Made by a program: the position numbers and the translations under genes. A stretch of 64,000 nucleotides of DNA. Origin: Stagnimonas sp. Its GTDB lineage: Bacteria; Pseudomonadota; Gammaproteobacteria; Nevskiales; Nevskiaceae. Positions 51,113-59,077 of this stretch are shown here, piece after piece (within the stretch, counting starts at the first letter, position 1; every line of letters begins with the position of its first letter). Where the stretch lies: contig JAUYNO010000011.1 in the NCBI GenBank assembly GCA_030696045.1, positions 1 through 64,000 on the forward strand, in the 5' to 3' direction. Under the pieces are notes generated by a model. That model was not told the origin of the DNA and made no database searches. It saw only the letters and a program-made list of their open reading frames with translations.

Positions 51113-52276
51113 TTAGGCCAGGGCGTCGGCGAGGTCTGCTCGCAAATCGCCCACATCCTCGATGCCGACCGAGAGCCGGCACAGCGAATCGGAGATGCCC
51201 AGCGCCGCGCGCTGCGCCGCCGGCACGCTGGCGTGGGTCATGATCGCCGGATGCTCGATCAGGCTTTCGACACCGCCGAGGGACTCCGCGAGCGCGAACA
51301 GCTGGGTGCGTTCCAGGAAGCGGCGCGACTCGTCGAGTCCGCCCCTCAGTTCGATGGAAATCATGCCGCCAAAACCCCGCTTCATCTGCTGCCGCGCCAA
51401 GGCGTGCTGCGGGTGCGAGGGCAGGCCGGGATAGTGGACGCGCGCGATTTTCGGATGCGCCTCCAGCCATTCGGCCAGGGCCAGTGCGTTCTCGCAGTGC
51501 CGCTGCATGCGCAGCGCCAGCGTCTTCACGCCGCGCAGGGCGAGGTAGCTGTCGAAAGGACCGAGCACGGCGCCGACCGCGTTCTGCAAGAACGTCAGGC
51601 GCTCTTGCAGTGCCGCGTCGGCACCGGCGATCAGCAGGCCGTTGACCACATCGGAATGGCCGTTGATGTACTTGGTGCCCGAGTGCATCACGCCGGCGAA
51701 GCCGTGCTCCAGCGGGCGCTGCAGCCAGGGGCTGGCGAAGGTGTTGTCGGCCCAGGCCGGGATGCCGTGCCGCTGCGCGATCTCGCCAATGGCGGAGAGA
51801 TCGGCCAGCTTGAGCATGGGATTGGTCGGCGTCTCCACCCAGATCAGCTTGGTCCGCGGCGTGATCGCGGCTTCGACCTGCTTCGGCTCGCGCAGGTCGA
51901 TGAAGCTGAAATTCAGTCCCGCCGATTGCGCGCGCACCCGGGCGAACAGCCGGTAGCTGCCGCCGTAGAGGTCATCGCTGGCGATTACATGCGCGCCCGG
52001 CTCCAGGGTATCGAGCAGGGTCGCGGTCGCCGCGAGGCCGGAGGCGAAGGCATAGCCGCGCGTGCCGCCTTCGAGATCGGCGACGCAGCGCTCGTAGGCG
52101 TAGCGGGTCGGGTTGTGGCTGCGCGAATACTCGTAGCCCCGGTGCACGCCCGGGCTTTCCTGCACATAGGTCGAGGACAGCGACACCGGCGGCATGATCG
52201 CGCCGGTGGTTGGGTCGGGCGCCTGGCCGGCGTGGATGCAGCGGGTGGCGAAAGCCTGGTCGTGTTCCTTGCTCAT
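51113..52276 (-). CDS. Cystathionine gamma-lyase or gamma-synthase
   Basis: The 387-residue PLP enzyme belongs to the Cys/Met metabolism family, with the PLP lysine at Lys202 in HSGTKYINGHSD, the phosphate-binding YEYSRSHNPTR and SGLAATATLL stretches, and VETPTNPML near 148. Gamma-lyase and gamma-synthase are hard to tell apart by sequence alone. The gene follows a cystathionine beta-synthase gene after three bases, which favours a gamma-lyase, completing reverse transsulfuration from homocysteine to cysteine. The ATG at 52276 has AAGGA before it. Confidence 0.92.
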   Translation of the reverse strand: MSKEHDQAFATRCIHAGQAPDPTTGAIMPPVSLSSTYVQESPGVHRGYEYSRSHNPTRYAYERCVADLEGGTRGYAFASGLAATATLLDTLEPGAHVIASDDLYGGSYRLFARVRAQSAGLNFSFIDLREPKQVEAAITPRTKLIWVETPTNPMLKLADLSAIGEIAQRHGIPAWADNTFASPWLQRPLEHGFAGVMHSGTKYINGHSDVVNGLLIAGADAALQERLTFLQNAVGAVLGPFDSYLALRGVKTLALRMQRHCENALALAEWLEAHPKIARVHYPGLPSHPQHALARQQMKRGFGGMISIELRGGLDESRRFLERTQLFALAESLGGVESLIEHPAIMTHASVPAAQRAALGISDSLCRLSVGIEDVGDLRADLADALA

Positions 52277-52279
52277 GAT

Positions 52280-53647
52280 TCAGTCCAGCTGCTTGCGCAG
52301 GTAGTTCAGCAGATCGATCTTGGTGATGAGTCCGACGAAGCGCCCGGCCTCGGCGACCACGGCGACCAGGTCCTTGGCGAAGATCGGCAGCAGCTCCGAC
52401 ACCGGCGCGCCGGGGGCGATGGTGACCACGCCCTTCGACATCGCGCCCGAGACCGGTTCCTTGAAGCGGGCCGGATCGGCGTGCACCTGCAGCAGCAGAT
52501 CGGACTCGTCGAGGATGCCGACCACGGCATCGCCTTCCATCACCGGCAGTTGCGAGACGTCGAACAGCTTCATGCGCCGGTAGGCGTGCAGCAGGCTGTC
52601 CTGCGGTCGCACCGTCACCGCCGAACCCTCGGCATAGCGGCGCACGATCAGGTCCAGAAGATTCCCGTGCTTGGGGCGCTCCAGCAGGCCCTGCTCGAAC
52701 ATCCAGAAGTCGTTGTACATCTTGCTCAGGTACTTGTTGCCGCTGTCGCAGACGAAGCTCACCACGCGCTTGGGCGCGGTCTGCTCGCGGCAGTAGCGCA
52801 GCGCGGCGGCGACCAGGGTGCCGGTCGAGGAGCCGCCGAGCAGGCCTTCCTTGGCCAGCAGTTCGCGGGCAGTGAAGAAGCTCTCGGCATCGGAAATCTC
52901 GTAGGCGCTCTTGACCCGCGACAGATCGCAGTTGACCGGAATGAAATCCTCGCCGATGCCTTCCACCAGCCAGCTGCCGGCTTCCTTCTGGATCTTTCCG
53001 GTCTTCACCACGTCGACCAGGATCGAGCCCTTGGGGTCGGCGAGCACCATCTCGACATGGGGCGCGACCCGCTCGAAGTAGCGCGACAGGCCGGTGAGCG
53101 TGCCGCCGCTGCCGACGCCGGCCACCACGGCGTCGAGCATGTGCTCGCTCTGGGCCCAGATTTCCGGCCCGGTGGTGGCCTCGTGGGCGAAGGGATTGGC
53201 GGGATTGGCGAACTGGTTGACGTAGAAGGCGCCGGTCTCGGCGGCCAGGCGCTCGGCGATGTCCTGGTAGTACTCGGGGTGACCCTTGCCGACATCGCTG
53301 CGGGTGATGTGGATCTCGGCGCCGAGCGCCTTCAGGTGCAGCACCTTCTCCTGCGCCATCTTGTCCGGGATCACCAGGGTCAGCCGATAGCCCTTCTGGG
53401 CCGCGACCAGGGCCAGGCCCAGGCCGGTGTTGCCGGCGGTGGCCTCGATCAGCATGCCGCCGGGCTTGATCTTGCCCTCGCGTTCGGCGGCTTCGATCAT
53501 CGATAGCCCGATGCGGTCCTTGATGCTGCCGGTGGGGTTCTGGTTTTCCAGTTTCACGAACAGCCGGCAGCAGCCGGTGTCCAGGTTCTTCAGCTCGACC
53601 AGGGGCGTGTTGCCGATGGTGTCGAGCACGCGGCCGTCACGGCGCAT
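52280..53647 (-). CDS. Cystathionine beta-synthase with C-terminal CBS pair
   Basis: The 455-residue protein has a fold type II PLP domain: NTPLVELK, LENQNPTGSIKDR with the PLP Lys43, EATAGNTGLGLA, GVGSGGTLTG and GGSSTGT. From about residue 325 it carries two CBS motifs (VTVRPQDSLLHAYRRMKLFDVSQLPV and VVTIAPGAPVSELLPIFAKDLVAVV), which usually bind adenosyl compounds. The CBS tail favours cystathionine beta-synthase over plain cysteine synthase. Together with the gene three bases downstream it forms a reverse transsulfuration operon. GGAGGAG precedes the ATG at 53647. Confidence 0.94.
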   Translation of the reverse strand: MRRDGRVLDTIGNTPLVELKNLDTGCCRLFVKLENQNPTGSIKDRIGLSMIEAAEREGKIKPGGMLIEATAGNTGLGLALVAAQKGYRLTLVIPDKMAQEKVLHLKALGAEIHITRSDVGKGHPEYYQDIAERLAAETGAFYVNQFANPANPFAHEATTGPEIWAQSEHMLDAVVAGVGSGGTLTGLSRYFERVAPHVEMVLADPKGSILVDVVKTGKIQKEAGSWLVEGIGEDFIPVNCDLSRVKSAYEISDAESFFTARELLAKEGLLGGSSTGTLVAAALRYCREQTAPKRVVSFVCDSGNKYLSKMYNDFWMFEQGLLERPKHGNLLDLIVRRYAEGSAVTVRPQDSLLHAYRRMKLFDVSQLPVMEGDAVVGILDESDLLLQVHADPARFKEPVSGAMSKGVVTIAPGAPVSELLPIFAKDLVAVVAEAGRFVGLITKIDLLNYLRKQLD

Positions 53648-53732
53648 GTCTCCTCCTTCGAATGCGGATATGCGCTCAGGCTAGCATGGGGACTGCTACC
53701 CTCAGACACCTCCATCAACCGGCTCCCGCGAC

Positions 53733-54278
53733 ATGCCTTACAGCCCCGACAACCTGGTCTGGATGGACCTGGAGATGACCGGCCTCGAACCGCAGCAGGA
53801 CCGCATCATCGAGATCGCCACCCTGGTCACCGACAAGAACCTCCAGCTGCTGGCCGAAGGCCCGGTGCTGGCCGTCCACCAGAGCGAGGAGGTGCTGGCG
53901 ATGATGGACAGCTGGAACTGGCGCACGCACGGCAAGTCCGGCCTGGTGGAGCGGGTGCGCAAGTCCACGCTGATGGAGGCCGACGCGGTGCGCGCGACGC
54001 TGGACTTCCTGCGCGCCTGGGTGCCGCCGCGTGCCTCGCCGCTGTGCGGCAATTCGATCTGCCAGGACCGCCGCTTCCTGGCACGCTGGATGCCGGAACT
54101 GGAGCGCTACTTCCACTATCGCAACCTGGATGTATCGACGGTCAAGGAACTGGCCGCGCGCTGGGCGCCGGAGACCCTCAAGCGGCTGAAGAAAGAAGGC
54201 AGCCACCAGGCCATGGATGACATCCGCGAGTCGGTGGCCGAGCTGCGCCATTACCGGGCGCTGCTGTTCAAGGTTTAG
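53733..54278 (+). CDS. orn: Oligoribonuclease
   Basis: Orn degrades short RNA and the linear dinucleotide pGpG, the product of EAL-type enzymes such as the one encoded at 48111-50450. The 181-residue DEDDh exonuclease has Asp12 and Glu14 in WMDLEMTGL, the [15 protein letters not shown] motif, and the C-terminal [15 protein letters not shown] with the catalytic His and Asp. Orn is generally encoded in Gammaproteobacteria near stable core genes. It is divergent from the cystathionine beta-synthase gene. A repeat element begins 13 bases after the stop. Confidence 0.97.
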   Translation: MPYSPDNLVWMDLEMTGLEPQQDRIIEIATLVTDKNLQLLAEGPVLAVHQSEEVLAMMDSWNWRTHGKSGLVERVRKSTLMEADAVRATLDFLRAWVPPRASPLCGNSICQDRRFLARWMPELERYFHYRNLDVSTVKELAARWAPETLKRLKKEGSHQAMDDIRESVAELRHYRALLFKV

Positions 54279-54290
54279 GGCCTGGGCTCA

Positions 54291-54431
54291 GAGCTTGTGA
54301 AGAAATCGTAGCGAGCATGCCCAGTCGCAACGAATAGGAGCGCAGCAACCGGAGCGCACTGAAGTGCGTGAGGATTGCGAGCACCGCATGAGGCGGCGAA
54401 TGGGCAGCGCAGTAGATTTATTCACAAGCTC
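54291..54431. repeat. Hairpin repeat element with terminal inverted repeats between orn and phoQ
   Basis: The ends are GAGCTTGTGAAGAAATC (54291-54307) and, inverted, the same 17 bases with one mismatch (54415-54431). Inside, CGTAGCGAGCAT (from 54307) and GCGCAGTAG (to 54415) match the ends of the two repeats at 32307-32522. Other arms also pair: TGCCCA with TGGGCA, and CGCACT with AGTGCG at the centre. The whole would fold into a long imperfect hairpin, like a small non-autonomous mobile or REP-derived element. No coding frame is supported. Its right end overlaps the phoQ stop codon. Confidence 0.75.
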
Positions 54432-55758
54432 AGGCCAGCATCGTCACGCAGACCCGCGCACCGCCCAGGTCATTGCTGCGCTCCAGGGTGAGACGACCGC
54501 CGTAGGCCTCGACCACGTCGCGCACCGCGCCCAGGCCCAGGCCCTGGCCGTCCTCGCGGGTATCGGCGCGCACCCCACGCTCAAGCAGGGCTTCGGCATC
54601 TTCGGGGAAGCCGGCGCCGTCATCCTCGACGATCAGCAACAGCTGGTTCTCGCGAGGGCGACTGGCGGCGACCCGCACCCGCCCGCGACCGTACTTCGCG
54701 GCATTGTCGATCAGGTTGCCGAGCAGATCGTAAAGATCGCCCGGATCGGCGCGCACCCGCAGCGCCGCCGGCACCGCGAGGTCGAAGCGCAGGGCGCGAT
54801 TCGAGTAGACCTTGGCGAGGGCGTTGGCGGTCTTGTCCACCAGCGGCTTCAGCGCCACCGCCTCGGCCAGCGCACGCGCACCACCGCGGCTGGCAGCGCG
54901 TTGCAGCTGGTTGTCGACGATGTGCTGCATGCGCTGCAGCTGCTCGCCGAGTAGCCGGTGAGAATCCGCCGCCTGCGGCCGCTCGGCGACGCCGCGTAGC
55001 ACTGCCAGGGGCGTCTTCAGCGAATGCGCGAGATCGCCCAGAGCGTTCCGGTAGCGGGTCTGGCGGTTGCGTTCGGCCGCGATCATGGTGTTCAGGCCCT
55101 GGGTCAGCGGCTGCAGCTCGTCCGGATAGCGGCCCTCGATCTGGACCCGGCCACCGCGTTCGACATCCTGCAGTTCGCCGACCAGTTTGCGCAGCGGCCG
55201 CAGGCTCCAGCGCAGCACCGCGCCCTGTAGCAGCAACAGCGCGGCGGAGGCGGTGCCCAGCCAGAGCCAGAGCGTGCGCTGGTAGGCATCGAGCAGGGTC
55301 TGGTAGGCCTCGCTGTCCTCCATCAGCATCAGGGTGTAGCGGCGGGTGCCGGTGCTTTCGTCGGCGTAGCGCATGCCGAACAGCAGCACGAAGCGGTCGG
55401 GGAGCTGCTCGAAGCGCCATTCGCCCACCGGCTGCAGCGGCGGCGTCGGCATGTCGTCGCGCAGGCTGGGCGAGCCCCAGAGCAGGGCCGAACTTTCGCT
55501 GAGCAGCGCCGCTTCCAGCCCGGATTGCGGCCGCTCCAGGCGGGCATCGGGCAGTTGGGTGTTGGACAGCGTCAGATCGCCGTACTCGTTGGGCTCGGCA
55601 TTGCCGAGCAGGGCATAGCTCAGCGATTGCATGCGCTCCAGCTGGGTCTGCCGGGCGGTGGTCTCGAAGGCGCGGCCCAGGCTGAACCCGCACAGGGCCA
55701 GGAACACCACCAAGGTCAGCGAGGCGGCGACCAGCAAGCGGGTGCGGAGAGAGCCCAT
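54430..55758 (-). CDS. phoQ: Sensor histidine kinase, PhoQ-like
   Basis: The 442-residue kinase has membrane segments at about 7-30 and 163-183 around a periplasmic region that carries several acidic residues (DLTLSNTQLPDARLERPQ), a HAMP linker, and a PhoQ-type kinase core with phosphoacceptor His245 in GDLAHSLKTPLAVLRG, like E. coli PhoQ GDLTHSLKTPLAVL. The N box NLIDNAAKYGRG and the G box DGQGLGLGAVRDVV complete it. PhoQ relatives sense divalent metals, acid pH and cationic peptides. It lies 42 bases after phoP. Its TGA stop lies in the terminal repeat of the neighbouring hairpin element. Confidence 0.92.
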   Translation of the reverse strand: MGSLRTRLLVAASLTLVVFLALCGFSLGRAFETTARQTQLERMQSLSYALLGNAEPNEYGDLTLSNTQLPDARLERPQSGLEAALLSESSALLWGSPSLRDDMPTPPLQPVGEWRFEQLPDRFVLLFGMRYADESTGTRRYTLMLMEDSEAYQTLLDAYQRTLWLWLGTASAALLLLQGAVLRWSLRPLRKLVGELQDVERGGRVQIEGRYPDELQPLTQGLNTMIAAERNRQTRYRNALGDLAHSLKTPLAVLRGVAERPQAADSHRLLGEQLQRMQHIVDNQLQRAASRGGARALAEAVALKPLVDKTANALAKVYSNRALRFDLAVPAALRVRADPGDLYDLLGNLIDNAAKYGRGRVRVAASRPRENQLLLIVEDDGAGFPEDAEALLERGVRADTREDGQGLGLGAVRDVVEAYGGRLTLERSNDLGGARVCVTMLA

Positions 55759-55800
55759 GGCCTCAATGATAGGCGGCCGGCGGCAGGCCGCCCTGAGGGT

Positions 55801-56478
55801 TCAGGCGCGCGGCAGGTCCCAGCGGTAGCCCGAACCGCGCAGGGTGGTGATGGGATTCACCGTCGCCGCCGGGTCCAGCTTCTGGCGCAGGCGGCGGATG
55901 AACACCTCGATGACATTGCTGTCGCGCTCGGTTTCCTCCGAGTACAGGTGCTCGGACAGCTCGGACTTGGAGATCACCTTGCCGGCATGGGTCAGCAGGT
56001 ATTCCAGCACCCGGTATTCGTAGCTGGTGAGATCGACGTTGGCGCCATTGACCTGGAGCATCTTGGAGCCGGTGTCGAGCGCGTAGGGGCCGCTGTTGAG
56101 GGTGGCGCTGGCCCAGCCGCCGCTGCGGCGCAGCAGGGCCCGGGCTCGGGCCAGCAGCTCCGGCGTGCTGAAGGGCTTGACCAGGTAGTCGTCGGCGCCG
56201 GCTTCCAGGCCCTCGACCTTGCTCTGCCAGCCGTCCCGCGCGGTGAGGATCAGCACCGGCACCGTGCGCCCGGCCTTGCGCAGGCGCTTGATGATGTCGA
56301 TGCCGCCCAGCTTGGGCAGGCCGAGGTCGATCACCGCCAGGTCGATGGGGTACTCCTGAGCCATGTACAGGCCCTGCTCGCCGTCGCCGGCCGTTTCCGC
56401 GACATAGCCCTCGTCCTTGAAGGCCTGGGCGATCTGCGCGCGCAGGGTCGGCTCGTCTTCCACGATCAGGATGCGCAT
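55801..56478 (-). CDS. phoP: Response regulator, PhoP-like (OmpR family)
   Basis: The 225-residue regulator has a receiver with acidic pair EDE, phosphoacceptor Asp51 (AVIDLGLPKLGG) and Lys101 (LVKPF), then an OmpR-type winged helix with LTSYEYRVLEYLLTHAGKVISKSELSEHLY and TLRGSGYRWDLP. The first half reads MRILIVEDEPTLRAQIAQAF as in PhoP. PhoP usually controls lipid A changes and peptide resistance; the ArnT-like operon at 32-36 kb would be a plausible target, by inference only. It is followed by phoQ and preceded by a PepSY gene 23 bases upstream on the same strand. Confidence 0.94.
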   Translation of the reverse strand: MRILIVEDEPTLRAQIAQAFKDEGYVAETAGDGEQGLYMAQEYPIDLAVIDLGLPKLGGIDIIKRLRKAGRTVPVLILTARDGWQSKVEGLEAGADDYLVKPFSTPELLARARALLRRSGGWASATLNSGPYALDTGSKMLQVNGANVDLTSYEYRVLEYLLTHAGKVISKSELSEHLYSEETERDSNVIEVFIRRLRQKLDPAATVNPITTLRGSGYRWDLPRA

Positions 56479-56501
56479 ATTGATTTTTTTGAGTGTGTGG
56501 A

Positions 56502-56789
56502 TTAGTCAGGAACAAAGACGATGCGGACATCGCCCTGCTTTATCAGCTTGACGCGCCAGCCGCCGTTCGCCGGCTCGACCGACAGCACGCGGCCGCCGTT
56601 GTTCATCTGCTGCGCCCGGCGCGCGGCCTCGCCGGGCGAGATACCGCTGTCGTCCGCCTGGACGTCCTCGGCCGCGGTCAGACCGGTTTGCGGCGGAGCG
56701 TGCTCGCCGCCGCGCGGCAGCTTGGGCCAGCCCCCCGCGCCGGCGGCGCCGGCCCAGAGCAGGATGAGGATGGCGAGCGGGCGTGGCAT
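56502..56789 (-). CDS. Small exported PepSY-domain protein
   Basis: The 95-residue protein has a signal peptide (MPRPLAILILLWAGAAGAGG) and one PepSY-like domain at about residues 49-95: ISPGEAARRAQQMNNGGRVLSVEP and WRVKLIKQGDVRIVFVPD. Such small periplasmic PepSY proteins are often encoded upstream of PhoP/PhoQ-type systems and may modulate the sensor or a protease. It lies 23 bases before phoP and nine after the glycine-zipper gene, so it is probably in the same transcription unit. Confidence 0.82.
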   Translation of the reverse strand: MPRPLAILILLWAGAAGAGGWPKLPRGGEHAPPQTGLTAAEDVQADDSGISPGEAARRAQQMNNGGRVLSVEPANGGWRVKLIKQGDVRIVFVPD

Positions 56790-56798
56790 GGACTCAGT

Positions 56799-57401
56799 CT
56801 AGTAGCGAACCGGCGCAACCTGGACCTGCACCGGGATGCGGCTGCCCGGGTCATAGGGCATGCGGGTGGTGTAGGTGCGGCCGGCGTAGCGGTAGCTGAC
56901 ATCGTAGCCGTCGATGCGGTCCTCGTAGCGGGCTTCGCTGACGGTGCGGCAGCGCGGCTCGTAGACGGTGCGCTCGCTGTAGCTGTCGTAACCGCCGTCA
57001 CGCCGGCGGCTGTCATTGCGCACGGCGTTGGAGCCGACGCTGGCGCCGATCAGGGCGCCGATGGCGGTGGCGATCTTCTTGCCCGAGCCCTCGCTGAACT
57101 GGTGGCCGGCGGCACCGCCGATGACGCCGCCAATGACCGCGCCGGCGGTGGTGTCGAACTGGCTGGCCTCGCGGCCGCCCCGGTAGCTGTCGCGATAGGT
57201 CACCCGCTCGTCCCAGCATTCCTCGCGCGGCTCGCTGACACGGACCTGGGTATAGATCGGGCGGCTGGAGATCACTTGGGCGTAGTCGCTGTCGCCTCGG
57301 TAGCCCTCGTCATGGCCTCGATACTTGCCCCCGGCCTGGGCGGCGGTGGCGACAAACAGGGTACTGGCGGCGGTAAGGGCGATGGCGGCGAGGTGGCGCA
57401 T
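56799..57401 (-). CDS. Exported glycine-zipper (17 kDa antigen-like) envelope protein
   Basis: The 200-residue protein has a signal peptide (MRHLAAIALTAASTLFVATAAQA) and a glycine zipper near residues 87-123: TTAGAVIGGVIGGAAGHQFS and IGALIGASVGSNAV. This forms paired membrane-embedded helices as in the Rickettsia 17 kDa antigen/SlyB family. It lacks a lipobox Cys at the cleavage site, so it is not a lipoprotein. Flanking regions are rich in Tyr, Arg and Asp. SlyB of enteric bacteria is a PhoP target, which fits its place just upstream of the phoP-phoQ genes. The ATG at 57401 has a CGGAG site; the frame is open further upstream but without support. Confidence 0.85.
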   Translation of the reverse strand: MRHLAAIALTAASTLFVATAAQAGGKYRGHDEGYRGDSDYAQVISSRPIYTQVRVSEPREECWDERVTYRDSYRGGREASQFDTTAGAVIGGVIGGAAGHQFSEGSGKKIATAIGALIGASVGSNAVRNDSRRRDGGYDSYSERTVYEPRCRTVSEARYEDRIDGYDVSYRYAGRTYTTRMPYDPGSRIPVQVQVAPVRY

Positions 57402-57578
57402 GAATGGCTCCGGAGAGTGCTTTGCCCGCACGGAGTGGGGGCTGGTTGGCACAGTAGGGGCGGCGTCTGAATTGTGGCTTAAGGGGGTGCCGTGTTTCTG
57501 CTTGGGTTGGCCGGCTGTCGGCACTTCAGATTTCCCTGCCGTCCATGGCGCGACGGATTCCTTCTGGTTCCGGCCCCT

Positions 57579-57688
57579 GGGCGTACATCCATGTACGCCC
57601 GTGAGCCGGTGCGCGAAGTCCTTTGGACTTCGCAAGCTCGCACCGACTCACCCTCTGGACTTCGCAAGCTTGCACCGGCTCACCCACC
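57579..57688. repeat. Palindrome and 32-base repeats between the DUF1329 and glycine-zipper genes
   Basis: GGGCGTACAT and ATGTACGCCC form a perfect palindrome around CC at 57579-57600. Right after it, GTGAGCCGGTGCGCGAAGTCC (57601-57621) is the inverted form of two direct copies of a 32-base unit that begin GGACTTCGCAAGC at 57625 and 57657. The DUF1329 stop codon lies in the second copy. This is a compact cluster of REP-like sequences; it could also act as a terminator or transcript stabiliser. Confidence 0.75.
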
Positions 57689-59038
57689 GGTCTTGCCGGC
57701 AGTCGCGAACTTCTGCAGCTGCTGCGGGGTGAAGTACTTGGGCTCTTTCTCCCAGTCGTACTCGATCAGCTTCTTCTCCTCGTTGGTGAGGTTGATGGCG
57801 GCGTAGCGGCGCGACTGCAGGTCGTAGTGCACCTGCACGCCGTTGACCACCACCGGCACGTTGGCGAAGTTGATGGAATGGCTCTCGGCGGTGCGCCAGA
57901 ACTGGTTGCGCTCGTCGTAGATGTCCTGCAGGTGCACGATCCAGGAGTCCTCGTCGAGGTAGAACTTGCGCTTCTTGTAGCGGTGGTTGAAGCCCTGGCG
58001 CACCTCGGCCTCGATCACCCAGCAACGGTGCAGCTCGTAGCGGGCGAGGTCCTGGTTGATGTGGCCCTGGCGGATGATGTCCTTGTACTTCAGCTTGGGA
58101 TCGTAGAGCCGGTAGCTGTTGTAGGGGATCAGCACCTCCTGCTTGCCCACCAGCTTGATGGTGTAGCGGTCCAGCGGGCCGTTGAACATGTCGAGCTGGT
58201 CGTGGGTCATCAGACCGTCGAACAGGGGGTTGTCGTAGCCCACCTCGCCGATGCGCCGCACCCGCTGCAGGCCGGGGTTGAACTCCCAGACCCCGGTGCC
58301 TTCCTTGATGCGGTCGATGGGCACGTGCAGCAGGTCGGAAGTGCCGGCCTTGTTGGGCGGCGACACGGTCTTTATCAGGGCGTAGAGATTCTGATTGTTG
58401 AGGCTGGCCAGGGTCGTCTTCGGATTGTTGTAGACGAAGCTCAGCTCGACATAGTTGCGCTCCGCCACCCAGCTGCCGTCGGCCTGGGTCGGGATGGCGT
58501 TGAGATAGCCCCGGAAGCCCTTGGTGTTGTAGCGCATGATGTGGTTCCACATCACTTCCGTGCCGTTCTTGGGGATCGGGAACGGATAGCCCTGGGCGGC
58601 GCCGCTGAAGCCAAAACCGTTGTTGTTCAACTCGACCACGGTGGCGTTCTTCTTGGTCGCCTCGTTGAACCAGGCCGGATAGCTGGCGCTGCGGCGGCTC
58701 GGATAGACCGGCATCTTGTAGCTGTTGGGGAAGGTCTTGAACAGCATCTTCTGGCCTTCGGTCAGCAGTGCTTCGTACTGCTTCAGATTGGCCGGGGTGA
58801 TGGTGTAGAGCGGTTTGTCGTCGGCGTAGGGATTGGCGCCGCGCGGATAGTCCTTCTGGGGCAGGCCACCGTCCCAGGCGGGGATGCTGCCGGCCTTGTT
58901 GCCGGCGCGCTCGGCGCCCATCGGAGTCAGCTCGGTATCGAGCTTGGCGGCTTCCGCCGCGCCGACCTTGGCTTGCACGGGCAGGGCCAGCAGCAACAGC
59001 GACAGCAGCGCAGCATTCCGCTTCAGCGGCTTGGACAT
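57680..59038 (-). CDS. DUF1329 family exported protein (second copy)
   Basis: The 452-residue protein has a signal peptide (MSKPLKRNAALLSLLLLALPVQA) and the same DUF1329 body as the protein at 20297-21718: KLDTELTPMGAERAGNKAGSIPAW, GYPFPIPKNGTEVMWNHIMRYN, YDPKLKYKDIIRQGHINQDLARYELHR in parts, and YKKRKFYLDEDSW. A GGAGG site precedes the ATG. It lies 39 bases after an RND/MMPL exporter gene on the same strand, the usual arrangement of this family. Function is not proven; it probably acts in the periplasm with the exporter on hydrophobic compounds. Confidence 0.9.
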   Translation of the reverse strand: MSKPLKRNAALLSLLLLALPVQAKVGAAEAAKLDTELTPMGAERAGNKAGSIPAWDGGLPQKDYPRGANPYADDKPLYTITPANLKQYEALLTEGQKMLFKTFPNSYKMPVYPSRRSASYPAWFNEATKKNATVVELNNNGFGFSGAAQGYPFPIPKNGTEVMWNHIMRYNTKGFRGYLNAIPTQADGSWVAERNYVELSFVYNNPKTTLASLNNQNLYALIKTVSPPNKAGTSDLLHVPIDRIKEGTGVWEFNPGLQRVRRIGEVGYDNPLFDGLMTHDQLDMFNGPLDRYTIKLVGKQEVLIPYNSYRLYDPKLKYKDIIRQGHINQDLARYELHRCWVIEAEVRQGFNHRYKKRKFYLDEDSWIVHLQDIYDERNQFWRTAESHSINFANVPVVVNGVQVHYDLQSRRYAAINLTNEEKKLIEYDWEKEPKYFTPQQLQKFATAGKTGG

Positions 59039-59077
59039 GAATCTCTCCTCCAGCAGAAGCGCTGCCGGTTCGCGTGC

